Of a stretch of 52,292 nt of DNA, positions 19,612 to 26,922 are shown one piece after another. Under the pieces are notes generated by a model. It was not told the DNA's origin and did not search any database. It worked only from the letters and a program-made list of their open reading frames with translations. Source of the stretch: Candidatus Omnitrophota bacterium (GTDB taxonomy: Bacteria; Omnitrophota; Gorgyraeia; 1-14-0-20-64-10). How positions within the stretch are numbered: the first letter of the stretch is position 1; every line of letters starts with the position of its first letter. Location of the stretch: contig JACQCH010000046.1 in the NCBI GenBank assembly GCA_016201735.1, forward strand, positions 1 through 52,292. Direction: 5' to 3'. The translations under genes were made by a program, and so were the position numbers.

Positions 19612-19787
19612 CCCCGCCCCTGCGGAGTTGTGCCCTCGGCGGGATAAGATTTCTGAGAAGCGAGGAGATACCGTAGGTGTTTGGAGGAAAGATTGTGTTC
19701 GAGCCAAGAGAGGCCGAGGGCACTTGTGCCTTCGGCACAGCGGTTCCATCCCTGCAGGGATGGAACCGGGACTCCGCAGGGGCGGGG
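19612..19787 (+). mobile_element. TGA-flanked palindromic element, copy 2 (DUF218 gene/mutS junction)
   Basis: 176 bp with ends CCCCGCCCCTGCGGAG (19612-19627) and CTCCGCAGGGGCGGGG (19772-19787). Compared with copies 1 and 3 both arms have changed together (TCCGG to TGCGG; CCGGA to CCGCA), keeping the pairing. The second stem GTGCCCTCGGC/GCCGAGGGCAC, the TTCG-type hairpin TGTGCCTTCGGCACAG and a variable hairpin (GGTTCCATCCCTGCA/TGCAGGGATGGAACC) are present in the same order. TGA flanks both sides (19609-19611, 19788-19790). mutS starts 5 bases later. Confidence 0.85.
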
Positions 19788-19794
19788 TGACCCC

Positions 19795-22416
19795 ATGCTT
19801 ACCCCGATGATGGAGCAGTACCGATCCATCAAGAAGACGCTCTCCGGCGATACGGTCCTCTTCTTCCGGCTGGGAGACTTCTACGAGATGTTCTTCGAAG
19901 ATGCCGTCCGGGCCTCGGAGATCCTCAACATCACCTTAACCGGCAGGGAGGGGGGATCGGCCGGCCGGGTGCCGATGTGCGGGGTTCCCTATCATTCTTT
20001 TCAGCCGTACGTCCGGGCCCTGCTGGACCGGAATTTGAAGGTGGCGATCTGCGAACAGATCGGGGATCCCCGGGCGGCGAAAGGGCTGGTGGAACGGAAG
20101 GTCACTCGGATCATCACGCCGGCCACCTTTCTCGATGAAGAGACCCAGCGGGTCCGTCCGGAATATCTTGTGGCGGTCGTGGCTGCGGTCGGCCGAGCTC
20201 TTTACGCCATTGCGGCGCTGGACCTGGGGACGGGGGAGTTTTCCGTTCGGGAGGTTGTTCCGGACCGGCTGGGCCATACCTTGGCTCTGCTCGGACCTCG
20301 GGAGCTGATTCTGCCCAGAAGTTTAGCCGAGGGGGAGCTTTCGCAGGCCTCTTTTCCTAAGGAAGGCCCCCGCGCCAGCGTGACGGTCTATGAGGATTGG
20401 GTCTTTGAGCCGCAGGAAGCGCTGCGCCTGTTGAAAGAGAGATTTCAATGGGTCTCTGATCGGAGCGTCTCCTTCCACGATCATCCGTTGGCCGTCGGCG
20501 CCTCCGGAGCGATCCTCTATTACCTGAAGGATCATCTCCATGCCTCCCTCGGGCATCTGGCTCCTCCCGCCTTCGTCGAGGCGCATGAATTCATGGCGCT
20601 GGACCGCCAGGCCGTGAAAAGCCTGGAACTGGTCGCCGGCGGCGATGGGATGGATCGGGGCGGTTCCCTTTTGGGGGTGATCGATTCGACATGGACCCCG
20701 ATGGGAGGGCGGACCCTGTACCAGTGGATCACCCAACCCCTCCTCTCTCTCCCGGAGATTCAGAATCGGCAGGAGGCGGTCGCCGAGATCGCGGCGGATC
20801 TTCCGTTTGTTCAGACGGTTTGTTCCCTCTTTAAGGGGATCAAGGATGTCGAACGGATTTTGGGCCGGCTCAATGTGGGGGTGGCCAATGCCCGGGACCT
20901 GCTTCATTTAAAATTCTTCCTGGAACGGACTCCGCAAATCCAGGCGGTCTTGAATCAGAGTAAAAGCCACCTGCTTCAGACCCTGCGGGCGGACTTAAAA
21001 CCATTTCCTGAGTTGACCGATCGGATCGCTCGAGCCATGGTGGATCAGCCGCCCCTGACGCTGAAGGAGGGAAATCTGATCCGATCCGGTTATTCCAAGG
21101 AGCTGGATGATTTGAAGGGATTGGCGGCCCAGGGCAGATCCTGGCTCGTGGAGTTCCAGCGCCGGGAGTCGCAGCGGACAGGCATCAAGTCGCTCCGAAT
21201 AAAATACTCGCAGGTGTTCGGCTACGCGATGGAGGTGAGCAAACCCAACCTCCACCTGGTCCCGCCGGATTACCTCCGGAAACAGACCTTGGTCAACGCC
21301 GAACGTTTCATCACCCCGGAATTGAAATCCTGGGACGAGCGGATCGCCGGCGCCGAGGAGAAGATCAAGGCATTAGAGTATCAGCTGTTCCAGGAGATCC
21401 GGGAGCAGGTACTTCAAGAGATCAGCCCTCTCCAGCGGATGGCCAAGGGGCTGGGAGTCCTGGATGCCCTGGTTTCCTTGGGGGCCGCGGCGATCCAGAG
21501 AAACTGGGTTCGGCCGACCCTCACCGATTCCCGGGAGCTTCGGATTCAAGGAGGAAGGCACCCCGTCGTGGAAAGGATGCTCCCCGCCGGCCAGTTCGTC
21601 GAGAACGACACCCTCCTTGACGGGCGGGAGAATCAGATCATCCTGCTGACCGGGCCGAACATGGCGGGCAAATCCACTTATATCCGGCAGGTGGCCCAGA
21701 TCGTTCTCTTGGCCCAGATCGGCTCGTTCGTGCCGGCCAGATCGGCAGTCATCGGGCTCGTCGACCGGATCTTCACCCGGATCGGGGCCAGCGACGATCT
21801 GGCCCGGGGGGAAAGCACCTTCATGGTCGAGATGGTGGAGATGGCGCAGATCCTCCAGATGGCGACGGATCGGAGTTTGTTGATTCTGGATGAAGTGGGA
21901 CGGGGCACCTCGACCTTTGATGGAGTCAGTCTCGCCTGGGCGATCGGGGAGTATCTGGCGCAGGGAACGGTGCGGCCCCGGTCCCTCTTCGCGACCCATT
22001 ATCACGAGCTGATTCAACTCGAGCAACAGTTCCCCAGCGTGAAGAATTACACGGTTTCCGTCAGAGAAACGCCGGAAGGGGTGGTCTTTTTAAGAAGGGT
22101 TGTCCGGGGCGGATCGGACAAAAGTTACGGGATTCATGTCGCCCGACTGGCGGGGCTGCCGGAGCCGGTGACCGAACGAGCGGCCCAAATCTTGAAGATC
22201 TTGGAGAGCGAGAAAAGCCAAGCGACCCTGCGGATCGAAGGGGAAGAGGCGAAAGAGACGAAAGAAGAGGAACCGGCCCACCCGATTCTTGAGGAGATCC
22301 GGGATCTGGATCTGGAGGGGCTGACTCCGCTTCAGGCGTTGAACAAATTGGCTGAGTGGAGCCAGAAGCTTCGGAGTGAATTGAATTTAGGGAGGTCATT
22401 GAACCGATGGGTCTAA
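19795..22416 (+). CDS. mutS: DNA mismatch-recognition protein MutS
   Basis: MutS, 873 residues, normal length. The N-terminal mismatch-binding domain includes LFFRLGDFYEMFFEDA, with the Phe-X-Glu motif as FYE, and the lever/clamp domains occupy the middle. The ATPase has Walker A GPNMAGKST near residues 621-629, the SFMVEM region, LLILDEVGRGTSTFDG (Walker B) and FATHYHEL. ATG 19795 is chosen because MLTPMMEQYRSIKKT is the usual MutS beginning; the in-frame stretch upstream is palindromic-element sequence. It overlaps mutL by 10 bases. Confidence 0.98.
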   Translation: MLTPMMEQYRSIKKTLSGDTVLFFRLGDFYEMFFEDAVRASEILNITLTGREGGSAGRVPMCGVPYHSFQPYVRALLDRNLKVAICEQIGDPRAAKGLVERKVTRIITPATFLDEETQRVRPEYLVAVVAAVGRALYAIAALDLGTGEFSVREVVPDRLGHTLALLGPRELILPRSLAEGELSQASFPKEGPRASVTVYEDWVFEPQEALRLLKERFQWVSDRSVSFHDHPLAVGASGAILYYLKDHLHASLGHLAPPAFVEAHEFMALDRQAVKSLELVAGGDGMDRGGSLLGVIDSTWTPMGGRTLYQWITQPLLSLPEIQNRQEAVAEIAADLPFVQTVCSLFKGIKDVERILGRLNVGVANARDLLHLKFFLERTPQIQAVLNQSKSHLLQTLRADLKPFPELTDRIARAMVDQPPLTLKEGNLIRSGYSKELDDLKGLAAQGRSWLVEFQRRESQRTGIKSLRIKYSQVFGYAMEVSKPNLHLVPPDYLRKQTLVNAERFITPELKSWDERIAGAEEKIKALEYQLFQEIREQVLQEISPLQRMAKGLGVLDALVSLGAAAIQRNWVRPTLTDSRELRIQGGRHPVVERMLPAGQFVENDTLLDGRENQIILLTGPNMAGKSTYIRQVAQIVLLAQIGSFVPARSAVIGLVDRIFTRIGASDDLARGESTFMVEMVEMAQILQMATDRSLLILDEVGRGTSTFDGVSLAWAIGEYLAQGTVRPRSLFATHYHELIQLEQQFPSVKNYTVSVRETPEGVVFLRRVVRGGSDKSYGIHVARLAGLPEPVTERAAQILKILESEKSQATLRIEGEEAKETKEEEPAHPILEEIRDLDLEGLTPLQALNKLAEWSQKLRSELNLGRSLNRWV

Positions 22417-24191
22417 TTCGGGTTTTGCCGGAATTCATTGCCAACAAGATTTCCGCCGGGGAAGTAGTGGAGCGCCCCGCCTCGATCGTCAAGGAGCTCA
22501 TCGAGAACGCCTTGGATGCGGGGGCCCGCTCCATCGATATTGTCATTGAGCACGGCGGAAAAAGTTTGATCCGGGTGGCGGACGACGGGTGCGGGATGGA
22601 TCCTCAGGATGCGAAACTGGCCTTCGGCCGTCATGCCACCAGCAAAATTACAGCGGCGGCGGATCTGGACCAGATCCGCTCGTTCGGGTTCCGGGGAGAG
22701 GCCCTGCCGAGCATCGCCGCGGTGTCGAGGACCCGGCTGGTGACCCGTCCGCAGGGGGCCTCCACTGGAGCCGAGGCGGTGGTGGAGGGAGGCAGTCTTC
22801 TGGCCGTTCAGGAGCATCCCTGCCGGGCGGGGACGATCGTGGAGGTGCGGGACCTGTTTTTCAATACGCCGGCCCGTCGAAAATTTCTGAAGAACGATTC
22901 GACGGAACTGGGACACATCCAGGATCTGGTCTCTCACCTGGCCCTTTCCTCAGGGCAGGTTCGGTTCACCCTCAAGGCGGACGGGAAAATGATCTTTGAC
23001 CTGCCGCCGGTGGAGAATCTGACCCCCAGGGCCGCGGCGATTCTGGGGGAAGAGACGGCCCAGTGGCTCCTGGAGCTGGAGCAGGAGAAACCGGGAATCA
23101 AGCTTTGGGGATTGATTGGAAAGCCCAGTGTGACCCGGGCGAATCGGGCGGAGATTCGTCTGTTCGTGAATCGCCGGTGGGTCCGGTCTCTGTCCCTTTC
23201 CTACGCCCTTCAGGCCGGTTACCATGGCCTCCTGATGCATGGGCGGTTTCCGGTGGCGGTCCTGTTCCTGGAGCTGGACTTAAAAAGGGTGGACGTCAAT
23301 GTCCACCCGGCGAAACAGGAGGTGCGGATCTCCAACGAGCCGGAGGTGGTTGATCTGGTCAAGAACGCGGTAAAGGAACGCCTCCATCAAGCGGGGGATT
23401 TAGCGCCTCAGTTTAAACTTTCCGGGCCCAAAGCGACTCAGAGCTTACAAGTGGTGCGGCCTCCTCTAGCCGCAGCCACGGCTGCCGTTCCGGAGAAATT
23501 GTACCGGCTCACCCCCGCCGCTCCTCTTTGGGGAGAGGGAACGGGGGAGGGGCCGGCGAAGGTCGGGGCCGCGGTTGCCTTGGACGCGCCGATCGCCCTG
23601 CGGGACACCTTGCGGGTCACCAAGATCCTCGGCCAGATTCACAGCACCTTCATCGTCGCTGAAACGGAAGAGGGGATGCTCCTGGTGGATCAACACGCGG
23701 CCCATGAACGGATCCAGTTTGAGGCCCTCTTGAAGAATTTCTCCTCCGGAGAGGCGGAGCGCCAGACGCTGCTTTTGGAGGAGGCGCTGGAACTCCATCC
23801 CAGACAACTGGAGCTTTTCAAGAAGTCTCTGCCGATGCTGGAGAGGGTGGGTTTTGAGTTGGAGCCGTTTGGGGAGCGCACCTTTCTGATTCGGGCGGTT
23901 CCAGCGGTTTTCGGACCCGTTCATCCAGTCCGGCTGCTGACCACTTTCCTGGAGGAGCTGGAGGAAGGCAAGACCCGCACCGCCCTGGAGGACCATCTCG
24001 AGCTTCTTGCGGCCTTGTGCGCCTGCAAGAAGCAGTCGGTGAAGGCCCGGGATCCGTTGGAGCCGCTGGCGGTCCGGAAACTTCTGGAACGGTTGGGCCG
24101 GTGCGAGAACCCGTTCACCTGTCCGCACGGCCGGCCGGTCTTTTTCACCCAATCCTTCTCCGAGATGGAGAAGCAGTTTAAGAGGAGTTGA
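22407..24191 (+). CDS. mutL: DNA mismatch-repair protein MutL
   Basis: MutL, 594 residues. The GHKL ATPase motifs are KELIENALDAGA, DDGCGMD, HATSKI and GFRGEALPSIAAVS. The transducer domain has VNRRWVRS and DVNVHPAKQEVRI. A variable linker (about 340-400) leads to the C-terminal dimerisation domain (LVDQHAAHERIQFEAL, then CACKKQSVKARDPL and CPHGRPVFF). The CPHGRP box, and no clear DQHAxxExxxE endonuclease motif beyond DQHAAHERI, should be compared with nicking and non-nicking MutL types. It overlaps the end of mutS. Confidence 0.97.
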   Translation: MGLIRVLPEFIANKISAGEVVERPASIVKELIENALDAGARSIDIVIEHGGKSLIRVADDGCGMDPQDAKLAFGRHATSKITAAADLDQIRSFGFRGEALPSIAAVSRTRLVTRPQGASTGAEAVVEGGSLLAVQEHPCRAGTIVEVRDLFFNTPARRKFLKNDSTELGHIQDLVSHLALSSGQVRFTLKADGKMIFDLPPVENLTPRAAAILGEETAQWLLELEQEKPGIKLWGLIGKPSVTRANRAEIRLFVNRRWVRSLSLSYALQAGYHGLLMHGRFPVAVLFLELDLKRVDVNVHPAKQEVRISNEPEVVDLVKNAVKERLHQAGDLAPQFKLSGPKATQSLQVVRPPLAAATAAVPEKLYRLTPAAPLWGEGTGEGPAKVGAAVALDAPIALRDTLRVTKILGQIHSTFIVAETEEGMLLVDQHAAHERIQFEALLKNFSSGEAERQTLLLEEALELHPRQLELFKKSLPMLERVGFELEPFGERTFLIRAVPAVFGPVHPVRLLTTFLEELEEGKTRTALEDHLELLAALCACKKQSVKARDPLEPLAVRKLLERLGRCENPFTCPHGRPVFFTQSFSEMEKQFKRS

Positions 24192-24204
24192 AACCATCCT
24201 CCTC

Positions 24205-24597
24205 TTGACCGATGACAAGATTTGTTTTGGATGCGGGAGCCGGAATTCCCGCGGGCTTAAACTCAAATTCCGTCTGGACCGAACCCGGCGGGTGTTGAAG
24301 AGCCGATGGATCCCGACGAAAGATCTCCAGGGTTACGCACAGATCATCCATGGAGGAATGATTGCTCTGGTTTTGGATGAGCTGATGGGGAATCTGCTCT
24401 GGACATTGAAACATCCGGCGGTGACGGCCCAGATGACTGTCAAGTTCCACCGGCCGGCCCGGGTCGGCCGCCCGATCAACTGCGAGGCCCGGATCAAATC
24501 CCAACGGGGCCGTCTCTTTGAGATGGAAGCGCAGGCTCGGACCCCGGCGGGAAAGCAGATCGCCAGCGCCTCCGCAACCTGTCTGGAGATCCAATAG
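24205..24597 (+). CDS. PaaI-type hotdog-fold thioesterase
   Basis: A 130-residue hotdog protein starting at TTG 24205. The N-terminal CFGCGSRNSRGLKLKF is typical of one PaaI subgroup. The active-site region IIHGGMIALVLDELMG contains the conserved His-Gly-Gly and the acidic residue of the central helix; TAQMTVKFHRPARVG and the C-terminal strand complete the fold. It probably hydrolyses an acyl- or aryl-CoA; the substrate cannot be told from sequence. The start is uncertain because no clear ribosome-binding site is at the usual distance. Confidence 0.85.
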   Translation: MTDDKICFGCGSRNSRGLKLKFRLDRTRRVLKSRWIPTKDLQGYAQIIHGGMIALVLDELMGNLLWTLKHPAVTAQMTVKFHRPARVGRPINCEARIKSQRGRLFEMEAQARTPAGKQIASASATCLEIQ

Positions 24598-24619
24598 TGA
24601 TCACCAGGAGGGAATTATC

Positions 24620-25252
24620 ATGAACCCATGGATTTCAATCTGGCTAAAACCGCGGCAGACGATCCGGCAGATCGTGGACTCGAATCCGAGACGGTTCGTC
24701 CGGTTGCTGGCGATCGGAGGGGGAATTGCCAGTATGTTGATGGGAAGCTTGCCCATAATTCTCGAGGCGAAGGTTCTGTTTCCTGTCGTGGTTCTCCTGG
24801 CATTGGTTTTTGGAACCTTATTCGGGATCAGCGGGCTTTATCTCTTTGGCTGGCTGTACCGCTGGGTCGGCAGTTGGCTGGGCGGGCAGGCCACCCTCAT
24901 CGAGACCCGGGCGGTGGTGGCTTGGGCTCAGGTCCCCACGGTGTGGGTTTTCGGTTTATGGCTGGCGCTCCTGCTGGCTTGCGGAAGAGATCTATGGATA
25001 AAGCAAAAGGAGGCGGCTCCATTGTCGGCTCTGTTTGTAGGGATCTTGATTTTAGCCTATATCCTGGCTGCGGTCTGTCGGTTCGTGGTGACCTTTAAAG
25101 GTCTTGCAGAGGTGCATCGGTTCTCCGATTGGAAAGGATTGGGCACCGTGTTCATTTCCCCTCTCCTGTTCATCACGCCGGTCGCGGTGCTCGGCATGAT
25201 CATCGCCATCGGCCTTCCTCACTTTATGAAGCATGTGGAAACAGTCCGATGA
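24620..25252 (+). CDS. Yip1-family polytopic membrane protein
   Basis: A 210-residue membrane protein with about five hydrophobic segments (residues near 30-50, 55-85, 105-130, 140-160 and 180-200). The start MNPWISIWLKPRQTIRQIVDSNP matches the W-x-P-x-x-T motif that opens bacterial Yip1-domain proteins, whose function is unknown. ATG 24620 has a good ribosome-binding site (AGGAGGG, 24606-24612). Its stop overlaps the AsmA-like gene. Confidence 0.8.
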   Translation: MNPWISIWLKPRQTIRQIVDSNPRRFVRLLAIGGGIASMLMGSLPIILEAKVLFPVVVLLALVFGTLFGISGLYLFGWLYRWVGSWLGGQATLIETRAVVAWAQVPTVWVFGLWLALLLACGRDLWIKQKEAAPLSALFVGILILAYILAAVCRFVVTFKGLAEVHRFSDWKGLGTVFISPLLFITPVAVLGMIIAIGLPHFMKHVETVR

Positions 25253-26679
25253 AGAGACTCCTTCTTTTTATCGGTGTTGTTTTTATCCTGGCGGCCGCGG
25301 CCGTGGCGGTTTTCATCGCCACCTTCAACGCGGACCTGTACCGGCCGCTCCTGGTGAATAAACTGCAGGAAGCGCTGGGGGTGCCGGTCAAACTGGAGCG
25401 GATTTCACTCGGTTGGCGAGGAGGGATCGCCCTGAGCTTGAAGAAATTGGCGGTTTACCCGGAGCCGAAAGGGATCTACGCCGATTTAAGCCGGCGGGCG
25501 GAGCCCTCTGTGCAGATCGAGGAGATCAGTCTCCTCGTTCGGCCGCTGCCCTTGTTAAAGAAGAGGTTGGAGATTGCCTCTGTCGCGCTGATCCAGCCGA
25601 GGGTTCATCTGAGCCGTGGTGCCGGAGGGGCGTTCCAAGTTGAAGGGGTGAATCTTCCCGGGATTTCTCGGCCTAACGGCCTCGAAATGACAGAGGCGGT
25701 TGCCTCACAATCTGCGTCGGCTGCCTCGCCATCTGCATCGGCCGCCTCCCAACCTGGTCCGGCTCCGTCGAATTCCCCGACGGCCGTTTCCCTCTCCATC
25801 GATCGGGTCCAGGTGGAGCAGGGGACCGTTCGGGTCAGCGACAGCAGTTTAAAACCGCCGGGGGAATGGATCCTGGAGCAGGTGGCCTTGGAGGCCGTCG
25901 TCAAGCCGGACCGGATCGATCTAAGGAATTTTTCCGCCGAGATCGGGGGCGGGAAGATCACGGTTTCCGGAAAGGCGGAGGGTCTAAAATCTCAACCCCG
26001 GGTCGAGTTCAACGCGGCCGCCGACGGGTTGGCGCTGCAGAAATTTCTGCCCGCTTCCGAGGGAGAGCCCCATCTGTCCGGAGAACTGTCCGCCTCATTT
26101 CAGGGAACGGTCCAGGGTTCAACGCCGGATGCCATGCTCAGCTCTCTTTCAGGAAACGGGAAGGTCCGGATCGCTCATCCGGTTCTGGTGAACTTGAACA
26201 TCCTGCGGGAAGTTTTCAGCCGGATTTCGATCGTCCCCGGATTAGAGGAAGTTCTTCAAAGCCGGCTGCCGGAAAGTTACCGGGACAAATTGAATTCCCG
26301 GGATACGGTCTTTGAGCCGATTGATCTGCCGGTGACAGCCGCCCAAGGGGCCCTTCAGTTCCAGAATCTGCGGCTGGCGACCGACACCTTTGTATTGACC
26401 GGGGCGGGACGTCTGGGGATGGATCGGGCCCTTTCTTCCCGGATGCAGTTAAAGATCGGGCCGGAGCTTTCGGCGGCCATCCTCCGAAGCGCTAAGGAAT
26501 TTCAAGCGTTGGCCGGCCCCGATGGTAGAATTGAATTCCCGGTCATGGCGGAGGGAATTCTCCCTCGGGTGACGGTTCTGCCGGATGTTTCGTATCTCGC
26601 CTCCCACCTCATCGTTCACCGCGCGGAGGACCTTTTAGGCGGCCTGCTGGAGAAGATGCTTGAGAAAAGTTCGAAGTAG
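25249..26679 (+). CDS. AsmA-like envelope protein
   Basis: A 476-residue protein with an N-terminal membrane anchor (MKRLLLFIGVVFILAAAAVAVFIATFN) and an AsmA-type beginning (LYRPLLVNKLQEALGVPVKLERISLGWRGGIALSLKKLAVYP). Repeats of AsmA-like beta strands follow and the C-terminal part ends in LGGLLEKMLEKSSK. Relatives (AsmA, TamB, YhdP) are thought to bridge lipid transport between membranes. Residues about 150-180 are a low-complexity SAS/SAA linker near a repeat with core CGAAATGACAG at 25683-25693. ATG 25249 overlaps the previous stop (ATGA). Confidence 0.82.
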   Translation: MKRLLLFIGVVFILAAAAVAVFIATFNADLYRPLLVNKLQEALGVPVKLERISLGWRGGIALSLKKLAVYPEPKGIYADLSRRAEPSVQIEEISLLVRPLPLLKKRLEIASVALIQPRVHLSRGAGGAFQVEGVNLPGISRPNGLEMTEAVASQSASAASPSASAASQPGPAPSNSPTAVSLSIDRVQVEQGTVRVSDSSLKPPGEWILEQVALEAVVKPDRIDLRNFSAEIGGGKITVSGKAEGLKSQPRVEFNAAADGLALQKFLPASEGEPHLSGELSASFQGTVQGSTPDAMLSSLSGNGKVRIAHPVLVNLNILREVFSRISIVPGLEEVLQSRLPESYRDKLNSRDTVFEPIDLPVTAAQGALQFQNLRLATDTFVLTGAGRLGMDRALSSRMQLKIGPELSAAILRSAKEFQALAGPDGRIEFPVMAEGILPRVTVLPDVSYLASHLIVHRAEDLLGGLLEKMLEKSSK

Positions 26680-26687
26680 ACCGGGGA

Positions 26688-26921
26688 TTAGGAAGGGACC
26701 CGAAGGACCCGGCCCTTCTTGATGCATTTGGTGCAGACGCGGATTTTCTTCACATGACCGTTCACAAGAATCCGGGCCGGTTGGAGGTTCGGCAGGAAGC
26801 GGCGGATATTCTTTCTGGCGATGTGGCGCCCCACGCCTCCTTCTTTCTTCGCTTTCCCTTTGCGGGTATAGGTCCGTCCCATCATGGGACCTTTCCCGCA
26901 TAACTGACAGATCTGAGCCAT
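26688..26921 (-). CDS. rpmB: 50S ribosomal protein L28
   Basis: L28, 77 residues: MAQICQLCGKGPMMGRTYTRKGKAKKEGG, then KNIRRFLPNLQPARILVNG and CTKCIKKG. The CQLC and CTKC pairs make this the zinc-binding (C+) form. It is transcribed from the reverse strand, and its ATG is separated from the first possible recG ATG by a single base. Its promoter lies inside the 5' end of recG. Confidence 0.97.
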   Translation of the reverse strand: MAQICQLCGKGPMMGRTYTRKGKAKKEGGVGRHIARKNIRRFLPNLQPARILVNGHVKKIRVCTKCIKKGRVLRVPS

Positions 26922-26922
26922 A

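Noticed and set aside
19681-19794. Upstream extension of mutS by 38 codons
   Set aside because: The extra codons are palindromic-element sequence; the conserved MutS N-terminus begins at 19795.
20323-20907. Long reverse-strand frames opposite mutS, ribD, smc and others
   Set aside because: They are antisense shadows produced by high GC content; compositions are Arg/Pro-rich and match no family.
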